Assembly (NCBI GenBank): GCA_019449595.1
Contig: JAGRPL010000014.1
Location: 1-64,000, forward strand
Length of the DNA stretch: 64,000 bases
Direction: 5' to 3'
From: Rhodoferax sp.
GTDB taxonomy: Bacteria > Pseudomonadota > Gammaproteobacteria > Burkholderiales > Burkholderiaceae_C
Both the position numbers and the translations under genes were made by a program. Each line of letters opens with the position of its first letter. Position 1 is the first letter of the stretch. The notes beneath the pieces were generated by a model. It saw nothing but the letters and a program-made list of their open reading frames with translations. It had not been told where the DNA came from and did no database searches. This document shows, piece by piece, positions 26,187 through 35,870 of this stretch.

Positions 26187-29100
26187 GTGCACCGACACTC
26201 CAGCTTTGAGGCCAAGATTCGGGTCGCATTCACTGCCGCCGTGCTGGTGGTTGCGGGGCTCACGGTTGCCACCTGGAAGCTGGCCAACGACGCGACCGAG
26301 GCGGCCGGCTGGGTGGCCCACTCGAACGAGGTGCTCCGCATCCTGACCCGCGCCAGCGGGGACACGCTGCAGATCGAGCTGAGCACGCAGAACTTCCGGA
26401 TATCGGGCGACGTCGCGCGGCTCGCCGAACGCGATGCCTCGATCGCCGCCCGGGAACAGACCCTGCTGCGCCTGCACCAGCTGGTCGACGACAACCCGCT
26501 CCAGCTGGAGCGCTGGGGGCGGCTGCGCGCAGTGATCGACGAGCGCCTGGCCATCTCCCGGAAAACCGAGCAGCTGCGCAAGACCCAGGGCTTTGAGGCG
26601 GCATCGGCCTACATTGCGACGGCCCCCTTGCCGGAGACGCGGGAGCGCATGCACCGGCTGCTGCACGCCATGGAAGACGAGGAGCTGCGGCTGCTGCAGA
26701 TGCGCACGGCCGAGCAGCAGCATGCGCGCCAGACCATGCTGGTCGCCGGCGCGCTGGTGGCGCTGCTGCTGCTGGGCCTGCTGAGCGCAACCTACGTGCT
26801 CATCCGGCGCCAGCTGCGCGATACACAGGCCAGCCGGCAGGCACTGGCCGAAAGCGAAAGAAGCCTCGCCACCACACTGTATTCCATCGGCGACGGGGTG
26901 CTGGCAACCGACACCCTGGGGCGGATCACCCGCATGAACCCGGTCGCGCAGCGGCTCACAGGCTGGTCTCTGGAGCAGGCGCAGGGGCGCCCCATTGAAG
27001 AGGTGTTTTGCATCATCCACGAGCACACGCGCGCCCCGGCAGTGGTGCCGGTGGCCAAGGCACTGGCAACCGGCGAGGTACAGGAGCTGGCCAACCACAC
27101 CACCCTCATCGCGCGCGATGGCCACGAATACCCGATCGCCGACAGCGCAGCCCCCATACGGGACGACGCCGGCTGGCTCAAGGGCGTGGTGCTGGTCTTT
27201 CGCGACGTGACGGCAGAGCGGCAGGCCAAGAAAACCATCCGCGAGCAGAACGAACAGCTGGAGCAGCGGGTCCGCGAGCGCACCATGCAGCTGCTGGAAA
27301 GTGAAGACCACCTGCGCAGCGTGATCAACTACGTGCCCGCACTGATTGCCTACGTCGACGCCGACCAGCGCTACGTGTACGTCAACCACCATTACCAGAC
27401 CTGCTTCGCGCCCGGGCAGACCGACATCACAGGGCGCACGGTGCAGGAGATCCTGGGCGACGAGCGCTACGCCATCGCGTCGCCGCTCATCGCCCGCGCG
27501 CTGCAGGGGGTGCCCAAGAACTACGACTGGCAGCCCTTCCCCGGCATCTGGCAAACCATTAACTACGTCCCCAAGCGGGGCGCGCAGGGCCGGGTGACCG
27601 GCTACTACGTGCTGGGCTACGACATCACCGAACGCAAGCAGTCCGAGGACAAGATCCAGGCGCTCAACACCGCGCTGGCGCAGCACGTGCGCGAGCTCGA
27701 GCATGTCAGCCGCGCACTCAAGACCCTGAGCGCCGGCAACCGCACCATGCTGCGCGCGACCGACGAGCAGGAGCTGCTCGACACCATGTGCCGCGCCATC
27801 GTGACGACGGGCAACTACCTCATGGCCTCGGTGTGGTTCCGCGTGGACGACGACTACCAGTCCCTGCGGCCCATGGCGGAGTGCAACCACCCCGGCGGCA
27901 TCGACACCCTGCGCCAGATGAACGGCAGCTGGGGCGACAACGCGCACGGCCGCGGCGCGGTGGCCACCGCCATCCGCACCAACCAGACCAGCGTGGTGCG
28001 CAACATCCTCACCGATCCGGCCTACGAGCCCTGGCGCCCCTACCTGCCCGGCTGTGCCTGCGGTGTGGCCTGCCCCCTGCGCGTGGACGGCGAGATCATC
28101 GGTGGCATCGTCATCTACGCCGCCGAGCCGGACTCTTTCGGGCAGGATGAAGTGACGCTGCTCACCGAGTCGGCCGATGACCTGGCCTTCGGCATCACGA
28201 CCCTGCGCGCACGGGTGGAGCAGCAAAAGACCCAGGCCGCCCTGCAACGCCTGAGCCGGTACGACACGCTCACCGGGTTGCCCAACGAGGTGCAGTTCAC
28301 GGAGGCGCTCACGGCGGCCATCGCCACCAGCACCCGACGCAAACGGCCGGCAGCCGCGCTGCAGGTCAACGTGGAGCGTCTCAACGACATCAATGCGGCC
28401 CTGGGATTCAGCCAGGGCGACCAGATCCTGCGGGAATTCGGCACCCGGCTGGTCGACGCCGCGCCCGAGGCAGCCACCGTCGCGCGCCTGCGCGGTGATG
28501 AATTCGCCGTCCTGCTGCCCGACAGCGACGTCAACGCCGCGGTGGCCACGCTGCAGCACCTGCAGGCCCGGCTGGCCGAGCCGTTTCCGATTGCCAGCAT
28601 CGCCCTGGAGGTATCGGCCTGCAGCGGGATCGTGGTACTGCCGGACCACGGCACGACGGCCCACGACCTGCTGCGGCGCATGGACATTGCCGTGCACGAG
28701 GCCAAGCGGCGGGGGCTCAAGCACGTGGTCTTTGACCCGACCCAGAACCAGGACCAATCGCAGCGCCTGGCCCTGGCGGGGGAGCTGCGCCACGCCATCG
28801 AGGCCGGCGATCTGCGGCTCTACCTGCAACCCAAGGTGGACATGGCCACGGGCCGGGTGTGCGGCGCCGAAGGCCTGGTCCGCTGGCAGCATGCCGAACG
28901 CGGCCTGATTGCGCCGGCCGCCTTCATCGAGCTCGCCGAACGCACCGGCCTCATCCACCAGATCACCGACTGGGTGGTTGAGGCCGCGCTGCGCCTGAAC
29001 CAGGCCTGGGCGCGCCAGGGCTGCGAACTGCCGATCGCGGTCAACCTCTCTGCGCACAACCTGCGCGACGCCGACCTGCGCGAGCGCGTCCACCGGCTGC

Positions 29101-29552
29101 AGACCCGTCTGGGGGTGGCCCCCGGCCTGCTCGAAATGGAGATCACCGAAAGCATGGTGATGGACGACCCGGAGTCCGCGCTGCGGGTGCTGCGCGAACT
29201 GCGCAGCGACGGCATTGCGCTCTACATCGACGACTTTGGCACCGGCTACTCGTCGCTCACCTACCTGCAGAAGCTGCCGGTGAACTGCATCAAGATCGAC
29301 CAGTCCTTCGTGCTCGACATGCTGACCAACAAGGAGTCGCTGTTGATCGTGCGCTCCACCATCGATCTCTCCCACGACCTGGGCCGCAAGGTGGTGGCCG
29401 AAGGCGTCGAAACACAGGCCCACTGGGACCAGCTCGCCGCCTTGGGCTGCGATATCGCCCAGGGTTATTTTCTGGCCAGGCCGATGCCAGCCGAGGCGTT
29501 CCTGGACTGGAGCGCCCAGTTCAACCCGCCGGTCACGCGCCGGCGGACCTGA
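26187..29552 (+). CDS. Membrane-anchored sensor with PAS, PAS, GAF, degenerate GGDEF and EAL domains
   Basis: A 1121-residue protein starting with GTG at 26187 after GGGGGGA. A signal anchor (about residues 12-32) and a second membrane helix (about 185-207) enclose a helical extracytoplasmic sensor rich in coiled coil, CHASE3-like in size. Two PAS domains (about 230-345 and 372-485), a GAF domain (about 520-670), a GGDEF domain and an EAL domain follow. The cyclase motif reads LRGDEF near residue 768, and the metal Asp region reads LQVNVERLND instead of the usual Asp-containing form, so cyclase activity is probably lost. The EAL domain reads AEGLVRW and keeps DDFGTGYSS and VAEGVE, so it is likely an active phosphodiesterase. 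Confidence 0.9.
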   Translation: MHRHSSFEAKIRVAFTAAVLVVAGLTVATWKLANDATEAAGWVAHSNEVLRILTRASGDTLQIELSTQNFRISGDVARLAERDASIAAREQTLLRLHQLVDDNPLQLERWGRLRAVIDERLAISRKTEQLRKTQGFEAASAYIATAPLPETRERMHRLLHAMEDEELRLLQMRTAEQQHARQTMLVAGALVALLLLGLLSATYVLIRRQLRDTQASRQALAESERSLATTLYSIGDGVLATDTLGRITRMNPVAQRLTGWSLEQAQGRPIEEVFCIIHEHTRAPAVVPVAKALATGEVQELANHTTLIARDGHEYPIADSAAPIRDDAGWLKGVVLVFRDVTAERQAKKTIREQNEQLEQRVRERTMQLLESEDHLRSVINYVPALIAYVDADQRYVYVNHHYQTCFAPGQTDITGRTVQEILGDERYAIASPLIARALQGVPKNYDWQPFPGIWQTINYVPKRGAQGRVTGYYVLGYDITERKQSEDKIQALNTALAQHVRELEHVSRALKTLSAGNRTMLRATDEQELLDTMCRAIVTTGNYLMASVWFRVDDDYQSLRPMAECNHPGGIDTLRQMNGSWGDNAHGRGAVATAIRTNQTSVVRNILTDPAYEPWRPYLPGCACGVACPLRVDGEIIGGIVIYAAEPDSFGQDEVTLLTESADDLAFGITTLRARVEQQKTQAALQRLSRYDTLTGLPNEVQFTEALTAAIATSTRRKRPAAALQVNVERLNDINAALGFSQGDQILREFGTRLVDAAPEAATVARLRGDEFAVLLPDSDVNAAVATLQHLQARLAEPFPIASIALEVSACSGIVVLPDHGTTAHDLLRRMDIAVHEAKRRGLKHVVFDPTQNQDQSQRLALAGELRHAIEAGDLRLYLQPKVDMATGRVCGAEGLVRWQHAERGLIAPAAFIELAERTGLIHQITDWVVEAALRLNQAWARQGCELPIAVNLSAHNLRDADLRERVHRLQTRLGVAPGLLEMEITESMVMDDPESALRVLRELRSDGIALYIDDFGTGYSSLTYLQKLPVNCIKIDQSFVLDMLTNKESLLIVRSTIDLSHDLGRKVVAEGVETQAHWDQLAALGCDIAQGYFLARPMPAEAFLDWSAQFNPPVTRRRT

Positions 29553-29566
29553 GCGGGCCGTTCCCC

Positions 29567-31186
29567 TTAGGGTTTCTGCGCCAGCGGCACCAGGGTGGTC
29601 GGCACCGCCTGCGCGGCCATGGCCGGGTAATCGCGGCTGAAGTGCAGGCCCCGGCTTTCGTGGCGGGACTGGGCGGAGCGCACGATGAGTTCGGCCACCT
29701 GCACCAGGTTGCGCAGCTCCAGCAGGTCGCGGGTGACGTGGAAGTGGGCGTAGAACTCCTGGATTTCGCCCTGCAGCAGGGCAATGCGGTGGGCAGCACG
29801 CTCCAGGCGCTTGTTGGTGCGAACGATGCCCACGTAGTCCCACATGAAGCGGCGCAGCTCGTCCCAGTTGTGCGAGATGACAACCGCCTCGTCGGCGTCC
29901 GTCACGCGGCTGTCGTCCCAGGCCGGCAGCACCGGCGGCTGCGGCAGCGGCGTGGCGCCGATATCGGCCGCCGCCGAGCGGGCAAACACCATGCACTCCA
30001 CCAGCGAGTTGCTGGCAAGGCGGTTTGCGCCGTGCAGGCCGGTGTAGGTGGCCTCGCCGATGGCGTGCAGGCCGGTGATGTCGGTGCGCCCGCTCAGGTC
30101 CACGTGGATGCCGCCGCAGGTGTAGTGCGCTGCCGGCACCACGGGAATGGGCTGCTTGCTGATGTCGATGCCCAGCTCCAGGCAGCGGGCGTGGATGTTG
30201 GGAAAGTGCTCCAGCAGAAAGGCCAGCGGCTGGTGCGAAATGTCCAGGTACACGCAGTCGAAACCGCCCTTTTTCATTTCGAAGTCGATGGCGCGGGCCA
30301 CCACGTCGCGCGGCGCCAGTTCGGCCCGTTCATCGTGGGCCGGCATGAAGCGCGCGCCGTCGGGCAGCAGCAGGCGCCCGCCCTCACCGCGCACGGCTTC
30401 CGAAATCAGGAAGGACTTGGCGTGCGGGTGGTACAGGCAGGTGGGGTGGAACTGGATGAACTCCATGTTCGTCACCCGGCAGCCGGCACGCCAGGCGGCG
30501 GCGATGCCGTCGCCGGTGGCGGTGTCGGGGTTGGTGGTGTAGAGGTAGACCTTGCCGGCGCCGCCGGTGGCCAAGATGGTGTGCGGCGCGCTGAAAGTGT
30601 GCACCGAGTCGGTAGCCTCGTCCAGGGCGTACAGACCCAGGCAGCGGTTGGCCTGCGTGCCATCCGCCGGGGCCAGGCCGAGCTTGCGCTCGGTGATCAG
30701 GTCGACCAGGGTGTGGTTCTCGAACAGGGTGATGTTGGGCGTGCGGCGCACGGTCTCGATCAGCGTCTTCTGCACGGCCGCGCCGGTGGCATCGGTCACA
30801 TGCACGATGCGCCGCGCGCTGTGGCCGCCCTCACGCGTGAGGTGCAGGTGGCCGTCCTCCTGCGAGAACGGCACGCCCAGTTCGCGCAGCCAGGCAATGC
30901 TTTCGGGCGAATGCTCCACCACGAAGCGCGTGGCCGCCGGGTCCGACAGGCCGGCGCCGGCCACCAGCGTGTCCTGCACGTGGGCGTCAAAGCTGTCGCC
31001 CTCGGCCAGCACGGCGGCAATGCCGCCCTGGGCCCAGTTGCTGGAGCCGTCGCTCATGGCGCGCTTGGTCAGAACCGCAACGCGGTGGGTGGGCGCCAGG
31101 TGCAGGGCCGCCGACAGGCCGGCCAGACCACTGCCGACGATGAGCACGTCAAAGTGGTGTTGCGTGGGTGCGAGAGATGGAGTCAT
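29567..31186 (-). CDS. nadB: L-aspartate oxidase
   Basis: A 539-residue FAD enzyme that oxidises aspartate to iminoaspartate, the first step of de novo NAD synthesis. The FAD loop is [15 protein letters not shown] near residue 15. [12 protein letters not shown] near 50, [14 protein letters not shown] near 115, [20 protein letters not shown] near 350 and [20 protein letters not shown] are family signatures. It ends 14 bases from the converging GGDEF-EAL gene. It is not adjacent to nadA and nadC: two c-di-GMP genes lie between them on the other strand. Confidence 0.95.
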   Translation of the reverse strand: MTPSLAPTQHHFDVLIVGSGLAGLSAALHLAPTHRVAVLTKRAMSDGSSNWAQGGIAAVLAEGDSFDAHVQDTLVAGAGLSDPAATRFVVEHSPESIAWLRELGVPFSQEDGHLHLTREGGHSARRIVHVTDATGAAVQKTLIETVRRTPNITLFENHTLVDLITERKLGLAPADGTQANRCLGLYALDEATDSVHTFSAPHTILATGGAGKVYLYTTNPDTATGDGIAAAWRAGCRVTNMEFIQFHPTCLYHPHAKSFLISEAVRGEGGRLLLPDGARFMPAHDERAELAPRDVVARAIDFEMKKGGFDCVYLDISHQPLAFLLEHFPNIHARCLELGIDISKQPIPVVPAAHYTCGGIHVDLSGRTDITGLHAIGEATYTGLHGANRLASNSLVECMVFARSAAADIGATPLPQPPVLPAWDDSRVTDADEAVVISHNWDELRRFMWDYVGIVRTNKRLERAAHRIALLQGEIQEFYAHFHVTRDLLELRNLVQVAELIVRSAQSRHESRGLHFSRDYPAMAAQAVPTTLVPLAQKP

Positions 31187-31221
31187 GAGAGCAATGGAAA
31201 GTATCGCAGGCGCCCGATAAC

Positions 31222-31283
31222 GCTACAAAATCAATAGCTATCTGCGCAGTATTTACAAGGGTCAGAAGCCGATTTTAGGGCAA
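31222..31283 (+). repeat. Dispersed repeat, copy B, upstream of nadB
   Basis: Shares GCT-N11-AGC, N6, CGCA, N19, GCC with six other copies in the window. Here the 17-bp first arm is GCTACAAAATCAATAGC, CGCA is at 31245-31248 and GCC at 31268-31270. The right end provides the stop codon (31275-31277) of the small minus-strand gene and lies between that gene and nadB. Confidence 0.8.
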
Positions 31284-31613
31284 ATTGCGGGGTAACACCC
31301 GGTGCAGTGCCGCCAGGTTGATCAGGGCGGACAGGACCTCGGACTTGAACCCGACGCGGTGCTCGCGCTCGCTGTAGCCGCCGCTGAGGATGAGTGTCTT
31401 CAGGTACTCCACGCAATCGTGGTGGCCCCAGAAGGTTTCAATAGCCCGCGCGATGCGGGGATGGTGCGCGGCGATGACTGCCATCTCACTGTCGATGCGC
31501 GCCTGCAGGGGGCGCTCGTGCAGCGGAAGCGGTCGGGTCGGCACATCCTCGTCCTCCCAGTGAAGGGACGGGAAGCCCGTTGCGTTCGGCGGGGAATCGT
31601 TGGGGTCGTGCAC
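31275..31613 (-). CDS. Small protein of unknown function
   Basis: A 112-residue product if a GTG at 31613 is used (MHDPNDSPPNATGFPSLHWE). There is no strong Shine-Dalgarno sequence and other starts are possible, including a TTG a few codons upstream. The C-terminal half is a compact helical region with HPRIARAIETFWGHHDCVEYL and a segment SEREHRVGFKSEVLSAL. No membrane segment or known motif is visible. The gene stands between a beta-lactamase-fold gene and nadB on the same strand, and its stop codon is inside a dispersed repeat. I do not recognise the family. Confidence 0.6.
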   Translation of the reverse strand: MHDPNDSPPNATGFPSLHWEDEDVPTRPLPLHERPLQARIDSEMAVIAAHHPRIARAIETFWGHHDCVEYLKTLILSGGYSEREHRVGFKSEVLSALINLAALHRVLPRNLP

Positions 31614-31650
31614 AGGGGTCTTCGGCAAGGTGGCGTGGGCCAGGTCCGTA

Positions 31651-33084
31651 TTATTTCGCCAGCGCGGACAGCACGTCGGCCAGCAGCCGGCAGCCGTCGA
31701 ACTGGTCACGCTTGAACGTCCAGCCCAGGCGCACCACCACCGCGTTGCGCGAAGGAACGACCGCCACCATCTGGCCCCAGTGTCCGCTCATGGCCACGGT
31801 GTCGGGCGGCACACCGGGCATACCCTTGCACATGCCGTCCGTAGGCTGGCCCATCAGCCAGCTCATGGCGCCATAGCCCTGCCCCTCGCCCTGTGCGGTG
31901 GCCGGCGTGCTGGCGCGCTGCAGCCACCCCGGGGGCAGCACCGGCGCGCCGTTCCACTGACCGTCCTGCAGCATCAGCTGCCCCAGCCGGGCCCAGTCGC
32001 CCACGCTGGCCCACAGGTAGGAGGAGCCGACCCAGTTGCCGCTGGCATCGGTTTCCAGCACGGCCGAGCGGGCGCCAATGGGGTCAAACAGCGCCGTCTG
32101 GGGATAGGCCCAGTACGCCGCGTCCGACGCGAACCGGCCGCGTGCCACGGCCGCCAGCACATTGGCCGTGGCGCTCAGGTAGCGCCAGCGCGTGCCCGGC
32201 GCAGCCTCACCCGGATGGCGTGCCGCCCAGGCCGCCGTGTCGGGCTCGCCCCACAGCATGTGGGGCACCGAGCCCCAGGGCGCGTAGTCTTCGGTGGAGG
32301 CCAGGCCGTCGCGCATGTACAGCAGGTCCGACACCGTGATGCCCTTGCGCGCATCCTGGCGCCAGTCGGCCACCCAGACCGGTGCCCGGCCGGGCAGGAA
32401 GGCATCCACCACGGCGGCATCCAGCGGCAGGCCGGTCTGCGCCGCCAGCTTGTAGGTCAGCATGCCGGTCACGGTCTTGGTCATGGACCAGCCGTGCAGG
32501 CCGGTTCCGGGCGCCCATCCCGGCGCATCGCGCAGCACCAGCAGGCGGCCGCCTTGCACCACGGCCAGCCCGCGGGCGTTGCCCGCCAGGGGGTCGCCAG
32601 CCCCCACAAAAGCGGCATCGGCCACCTGCTGCAGACGCGCGGCGTCCACGCCCGGCCCCCATTGCGCGGGGGGCACGGCCGCCTCGCCCCGGGGCCAGGG
32701 CCGCGAAGCGTCGACCGTGGGCACATACGGGCGGGCGCTGGCATCGGGCTCCTGGTCCAGCACGCAGCCGCGGTGGGGCAGCAGCACGGCGCGGCGCGCG
32801 AACGCGCCGGCAAACCGCGCCGTCACGCTGTGCTGTTGCGCATCCACCGACAGACTGATGGCCTGGAGCACCGGGCTGGCGGGCAGCACGTCGTCGGCCA
32901 GCAGGTTCTGCACGGGGCGCCCGGCCACAAAGGCCGCCGAGCACACGCCCTTGGCCGCCATGCCGGCGGCGTTCTGGGGAATGCCGAGGTACAGCAACGC
33001 GCCCCCAACCAGCAACACAACGGCCAGCAGCACGCTGGCCAACGCAAACCCGGCACGGCGCCAGCCACGCAATCCCTGCACCAT
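31651..33084 (-). CDS. Exported or membrane-anchored serine hydrolase of the beta-lactamase/transpeptidase fold
   Basis: A 477-residue protein. The start MVQGLRGWRRAGFALASVLL follows GGGGGAC and opens a membrane anchor of about 20 hydrophobic residues. The nucleophile tetrad is SMTK in HGWSMTKTVTGML near residue 200, as in class C beta-lactamase-like esterases. YLSATANVLA probably supplies the Tyr motif, and SGHWGQMVAVVP near the C-terminus replaces the KTG box. Proteins of this kind are usually esterases or D-aminopeptidases rather than resistance enzymes; the substrate is unknown. It is divergent from amn. Confidence 0.82.
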   Translation of the reverse strand: MVQGLRGWRRAGFALASVLLAVVLLVGGALLYLGIPQNAAGMAAKGVCSAAFVAGRPVQNLLADDVLPASPVLQAISLSVDAQQHSVTARFAGAFARRAVLLPHRGCVLDQEPDASARPYVPTVDASRPWPRGEAAVPPAQWGPGVDAARLQQVADAAFVGAGDPLAGNARGLAVVQGGRLLVLRDAPGWAPGTGLHGWSMTKTVTGMLTYKLAAQTGLPLDAAVVDAFLPGRAPVWVADWRQDARKGITVSDLLYMRDGLASTEDYAPWGSVPHMLWGEPDTAAWAARHPGEAAPGTRWRYLSATANVLAAVARGRFASDAAYWAYPQTALFDPIGARSAVLETDASGNWVGSSYLWASVGDWARLGQLMLQDGQWNGAPVLPPGWLQRASTPATAQGEGQGYGAMSWLMGQPTDGMCKGMPGVPPDTVAMSGHWGQMVAVVPSRNAVVVRLGWTFKRDQFDGCRLLADVLSALAK

Positions 33085-33193
33085 AAACCGTCCCCCCAGA
33101 GCCAAATGGGCCACTCTACCGCAAGGTGGGCGAGCGCCAACAGGGCTTACCCGAGGCCCGCACGGGTGGCACGGACCGCGGCACAATGGGGCT

Positions 33194-34687
33194 ATGCCCC
33201 ATTTACCGCCTTTTATTGCACCGACACGCTTCAGCGACCCGGCTGCGGCCCTGGCCCAGGTCACCCGCATTTACGACGCCAGCATCCAGCACCTGCGCCA
33301 GGCCATGCAACGCTTCGTGGCCGGTGACGACACCCTGGAGCACGTGCGGGCCTGCTACCCGCTGGTGCGCATCCACACCGACACGGTGTCACGCGTGGCC
33401 ACGGCCGACAGCGCGCGCCTGAGCTACGGCTTTGTGGCCGGCCCCGGGCGCTTTGAGACCACGCTGACCCGGCCCGACCTGTACCAGGACTACTACCGCG
33501 AACAGTTCCACCTGCTGCTGCAGAACCACGGCGTGGAGCTGGAAGTGGCCACCAGCACCCAGCCCATCCCGGTGCATTTCTCGTTCGCCGAGAACGACCA
33601 CGTGGAAGGCACCATGGATGCCGCGCGGCGCGCCCGCATGCGTGATGTGTTCGACCTGCCCGAGCTGGCCGCCATGGACGACGGCATTGCCAACGGCACC
33701 TACGAGCCCCGCCCCGGCGAGCCGCTGCCGCTGGCGCTGTTCACCGCGCCGCGGGTGGACTATTCGCTGCACCGCCTGCGCCACTACACCGGCACGGCGC
33801 CCGAGCACTTCCAGAACTTCGTGCTGTTCACCAACTACCAGTTCTACATCGACGAGTTCATCGCGCTGGGCCACGCGGCCATGGCCGACCCGACCAGCGA
33901 GTACCTGGCGTTTGTGGAGCCCGGTGGCGTGGTCACCCGCCGCGCGGGATTGAGCGCCGAGGCCCTGGACGCCCTGGGCAAGGCGCCCCCGCGCTTGCCC
34001 CAGATGCCGGGCTACCACCTGATCCGCGCCGACCGCGCCGGCATCACCATGGTCAACATCGGCGTCGGGCCGGCCAACGCCAAGAACATCACCGACCACA
34101 TCGCCGTGCTGCGCCCGCATGCCTGGATCATGCTGGGCCACTGCGCCGGCCTGCGCAACAGCCAGCAGCTGGGCGACTACGTGCTGGCCCACGGCTATGT
34201 GCGCGAGGACCATGTGCTCGACGAGGAACTGCCGCTGTGGGTGCCGATTCCCGCGCTGGCCGAAATCCAGGTGGCGTTGGAGCAGGCCGTGGCCGACGTG
34301 ACGCAGCTGCCGCACGCCGCGCTCAAGGGCATCATGCGCACCGGCACCGTGGCCTCCACCGACAACCGCAACTGGGAGCTGCTGCCCGACAACCAGCCCC
34401 AGCGCCGCTTCAGCCAGAGCCGTGCCGTGGCGCTGGACATGGAAAGCGCCACCATTGCCGCCAACGGTTTCCGCTTCCGCGTGCCCTACGGCACCCTGCT
34501 GTGCGTGAGCGACAAGCCGCTGCACGGCGAGATCAAGCTGCCCGGCATGGCCAACCACTTCTACCGCGAACGGGTGGACCAGCACCTGCGCATCGGCATC
34601 CGCGCACTGGAACTGCTGCGCGCCCAGGGCGTAGACCAGCTGCACAGCCGCAAGCTGCGCAGCTTTGCCGAAGTGGCCTTCCAGTAG
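33194..34687 (+). CDS. amn: AMP nucleosidase
   Basis: A 497-residue enzyme that splits AMP into adenine and ribose 5-phosphate, close in length to E. coli Amn (484). The start MPHLPPFIAPTRFSDPAAAL is used; the open frame continues upstream through the divergent gene without meaning. The N-terminal half is the AMP-nucleosidase-specific domain. The C-terminal half is a nucleoside-phosphorylase fold with INIGVGPANAKNI-like (MVNIGVGPANAKNITDH) and ALDMESATIAANGFRFRVP. It ends six bases before the diguanylate cyclase gene. Confidence 0.93.
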   Translation: MPHLPPFIAPTRFSDPAAALAQVTRIYDASIQHLRQAMQRFVAGDDTLEHVRACYPLVRIHTDTVSRVATADSARLSYGFVAGPGRFETTLTRPDLYQDYYREQFHLLLQNHGVELEVATSTQPIPVHFSFAENDHVEGTMDAARRARMRDVFDLPELAAMDDGIANGTYEPRPGEPLPLALFTAPRVDYSLHRLRHYTGTAPEHFQNFVLFTNYQFYIDEFIALGHAAMADPTSEYLAFVEPGGVVTRRAGLSAEALDALGKAPPRLPQMPGYHLIRADRAGITMVNIGVGPANAKNITDHIAVLRPHAWIMLGHCAGLRNSQQLGDYVLAHGYVREDHVLDEELPLWVPIPALAEIQVALEQAVADVTQLPHAALKGIMRTGTVASTDNRNWELLPDNQPQRRFSQSRAVALDMESATIAANGFRFRVPYGTLLCVSDKPLHGEIKLPGMANHFYRERVDQHLRIGIRALELLRAQGVDQLHSRKLRSFAEVAFQ

Positions 34688-34693
34688 GCCCGC

Positions 34694-35845
34694 ATGACGC
34701 TGGACGTAAGCACTCTGCTGGTCATCAATGCAGCCAACCTGCTGCTGATGGCCTCCACGCTGCCCATCATCATGGGGCGGCGCCTCAGCCCTGCGGCCGC
34801 CAGCGCCCGGGCGGCGCTGATCGTGCATGCCATGGGGTGGATCGCCATCATCCTCTCCAGCCTGTGGAAGGACCAGTGGCCCGACCTCGTGCTGTCGACC
34901 CTCTCCATGACCTGCACCGGCGTCAGCCAGGCGCTGCTGTTCCGGGCCCTGCAGGGCTGGCTCGGGCCGCGGCGCGGCCAGCGGCTGCTGTGGGCCCTGG
35001 TGGTGCTCACGCCGCTGGGCTACGCCCTGTCCTTCCAGAGCTACCCCATCCGCGTGGGCTGGGCCAACCTGCTGGTGGCCCTGGAGCTGCTGGTGGTGTG
35101 CCAGGCCACGCTGCGGCCCACGACCCGGAAAGTCGGCAACTGGCGCTGGGTGGTCTTCGCCTGCACCCTGGTCATGGCCGGCTTCACCGCTGCCCGCGGG
35201 GTGATGGGCTTCTTCTTCACCGAGCTGTACCCCACCTTCCGCACGCCGCACCCGGTGAACGTGCTGGCGCTGCTGGCCACCAACATCACACTGGTCATGG
35301 GCAACCTGGCCGTGCTGGTGGCCTGGCGCGAAGAGGCCGAAGCCCAGCTGCGGGAGCAGGCCTTTACCGACCACCTCACCGGCCTGCACAACCGCCACGG
35401 CTGGGAGGAGCGCGCCCCGGGGCTGTTTGCGCAGGCCGAGCGCCACGGCACGCCGCTGGCCCTGCTCATGCTGGACCTGGACCATTTCAAGCGCATCAAC
35501 GACCTGCACGGCCACGACGTGGGCGACGCCGTGCTGCGCATGTTCGGCGGCGTGCTGCGCGACAACCGCCGCAGCAGCGACCTGGTCGCGCGCATCGGCG
35601 GCGAGGAGTTTGTGCTGCTGCTGCCGCACACCGACCACGCAGCCGCCGTAAAGCTGGAGCGGCGGCTACGCCGCGCCCTGGAAAACGCCTGCGTACAGCA
35701 ACCCCTGCTCAGCGTGGACTTCAGCGCCGGACTGGCCCTGCTGCGCCCCGACGACGCCACGCTCACCCAGCTCATGGTGCGCGCCGACAACGGCCTGTAC
35801 CAGGCCAAGAGCCTGGGGCGCGGCCGGTTGTGCGCGCTGGACTGA
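34694..35845 (+). CDS. Membrane diguanylate cyclase (multi-pass sensor plus GGEEF)
   Basis: A 383-residue protein. The first 235 residues form about six to seven membrane helices, with short charged loops such as RPTTRKVGN, and do not match a named sensor that I recognise. The cyclase domain has [34 protein letters not shown] and RIGGEEF near residue 300. An RxxD inhibition site (RSSD) stands five residues before GGEEF, so synthesis of c-di-GMP with feedback control is likely. The gene starts six bases after amn and is probably co-transcribed with it. Confidence 0.9.
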   Translation: MTLDVSTLLVINAANLLLMASTLPIIMGRRLSPAAASARAALIVHAMGWIAIILSSLWKDQWPDLVLSTLSMTCTGVSQALLFRALQGWLGPRRGQRLLWALVVLTPLGYALSFQSYPIRVGWANLLVALELLVVCQATLRPTTRKVGNWRWVVFACTLVMAGFTAARGVMGFFFTELYPTFRTPHPVNVLALLATNITLVMGNLAVLVAWREEAEAQLREQAFTDHLTGLHNRHGWEERAPGLFAQAERHGTPLALLMLDLDHFKRINDLHGHDVGDAVLRMFGGVLRDNRRSSDLVARIGGEEFVLLLPHTDHAAAVKLERRLRRALENACVQQPLLSVDFSAGLALLRPDDATLTQLMVRADNGLYQAKSLGRGRLCALD

Positions 35846-35870
35846 GCCGCCATTCCCGTGCTGCGGCACA

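Noticed and set aside
25800..29996. A 1398-codon open frame on the minus strand antisense to the two GGDEF-EAL genes
   Set aside because: It lies opposite intact, motif-rich genes. The translation is low in hydrophobic order and rich in His, Gln, Gly and Arg, as expected for the antisense frame of high-GC DNA, and shows no domain.
31651..33084. A beta-lactamase resistance gene
   Set aside because: The SxxK motif is present, but the KTG box is replaced and the layout matches the broad esterase/peptidase group, so resistance cannot be claimed.
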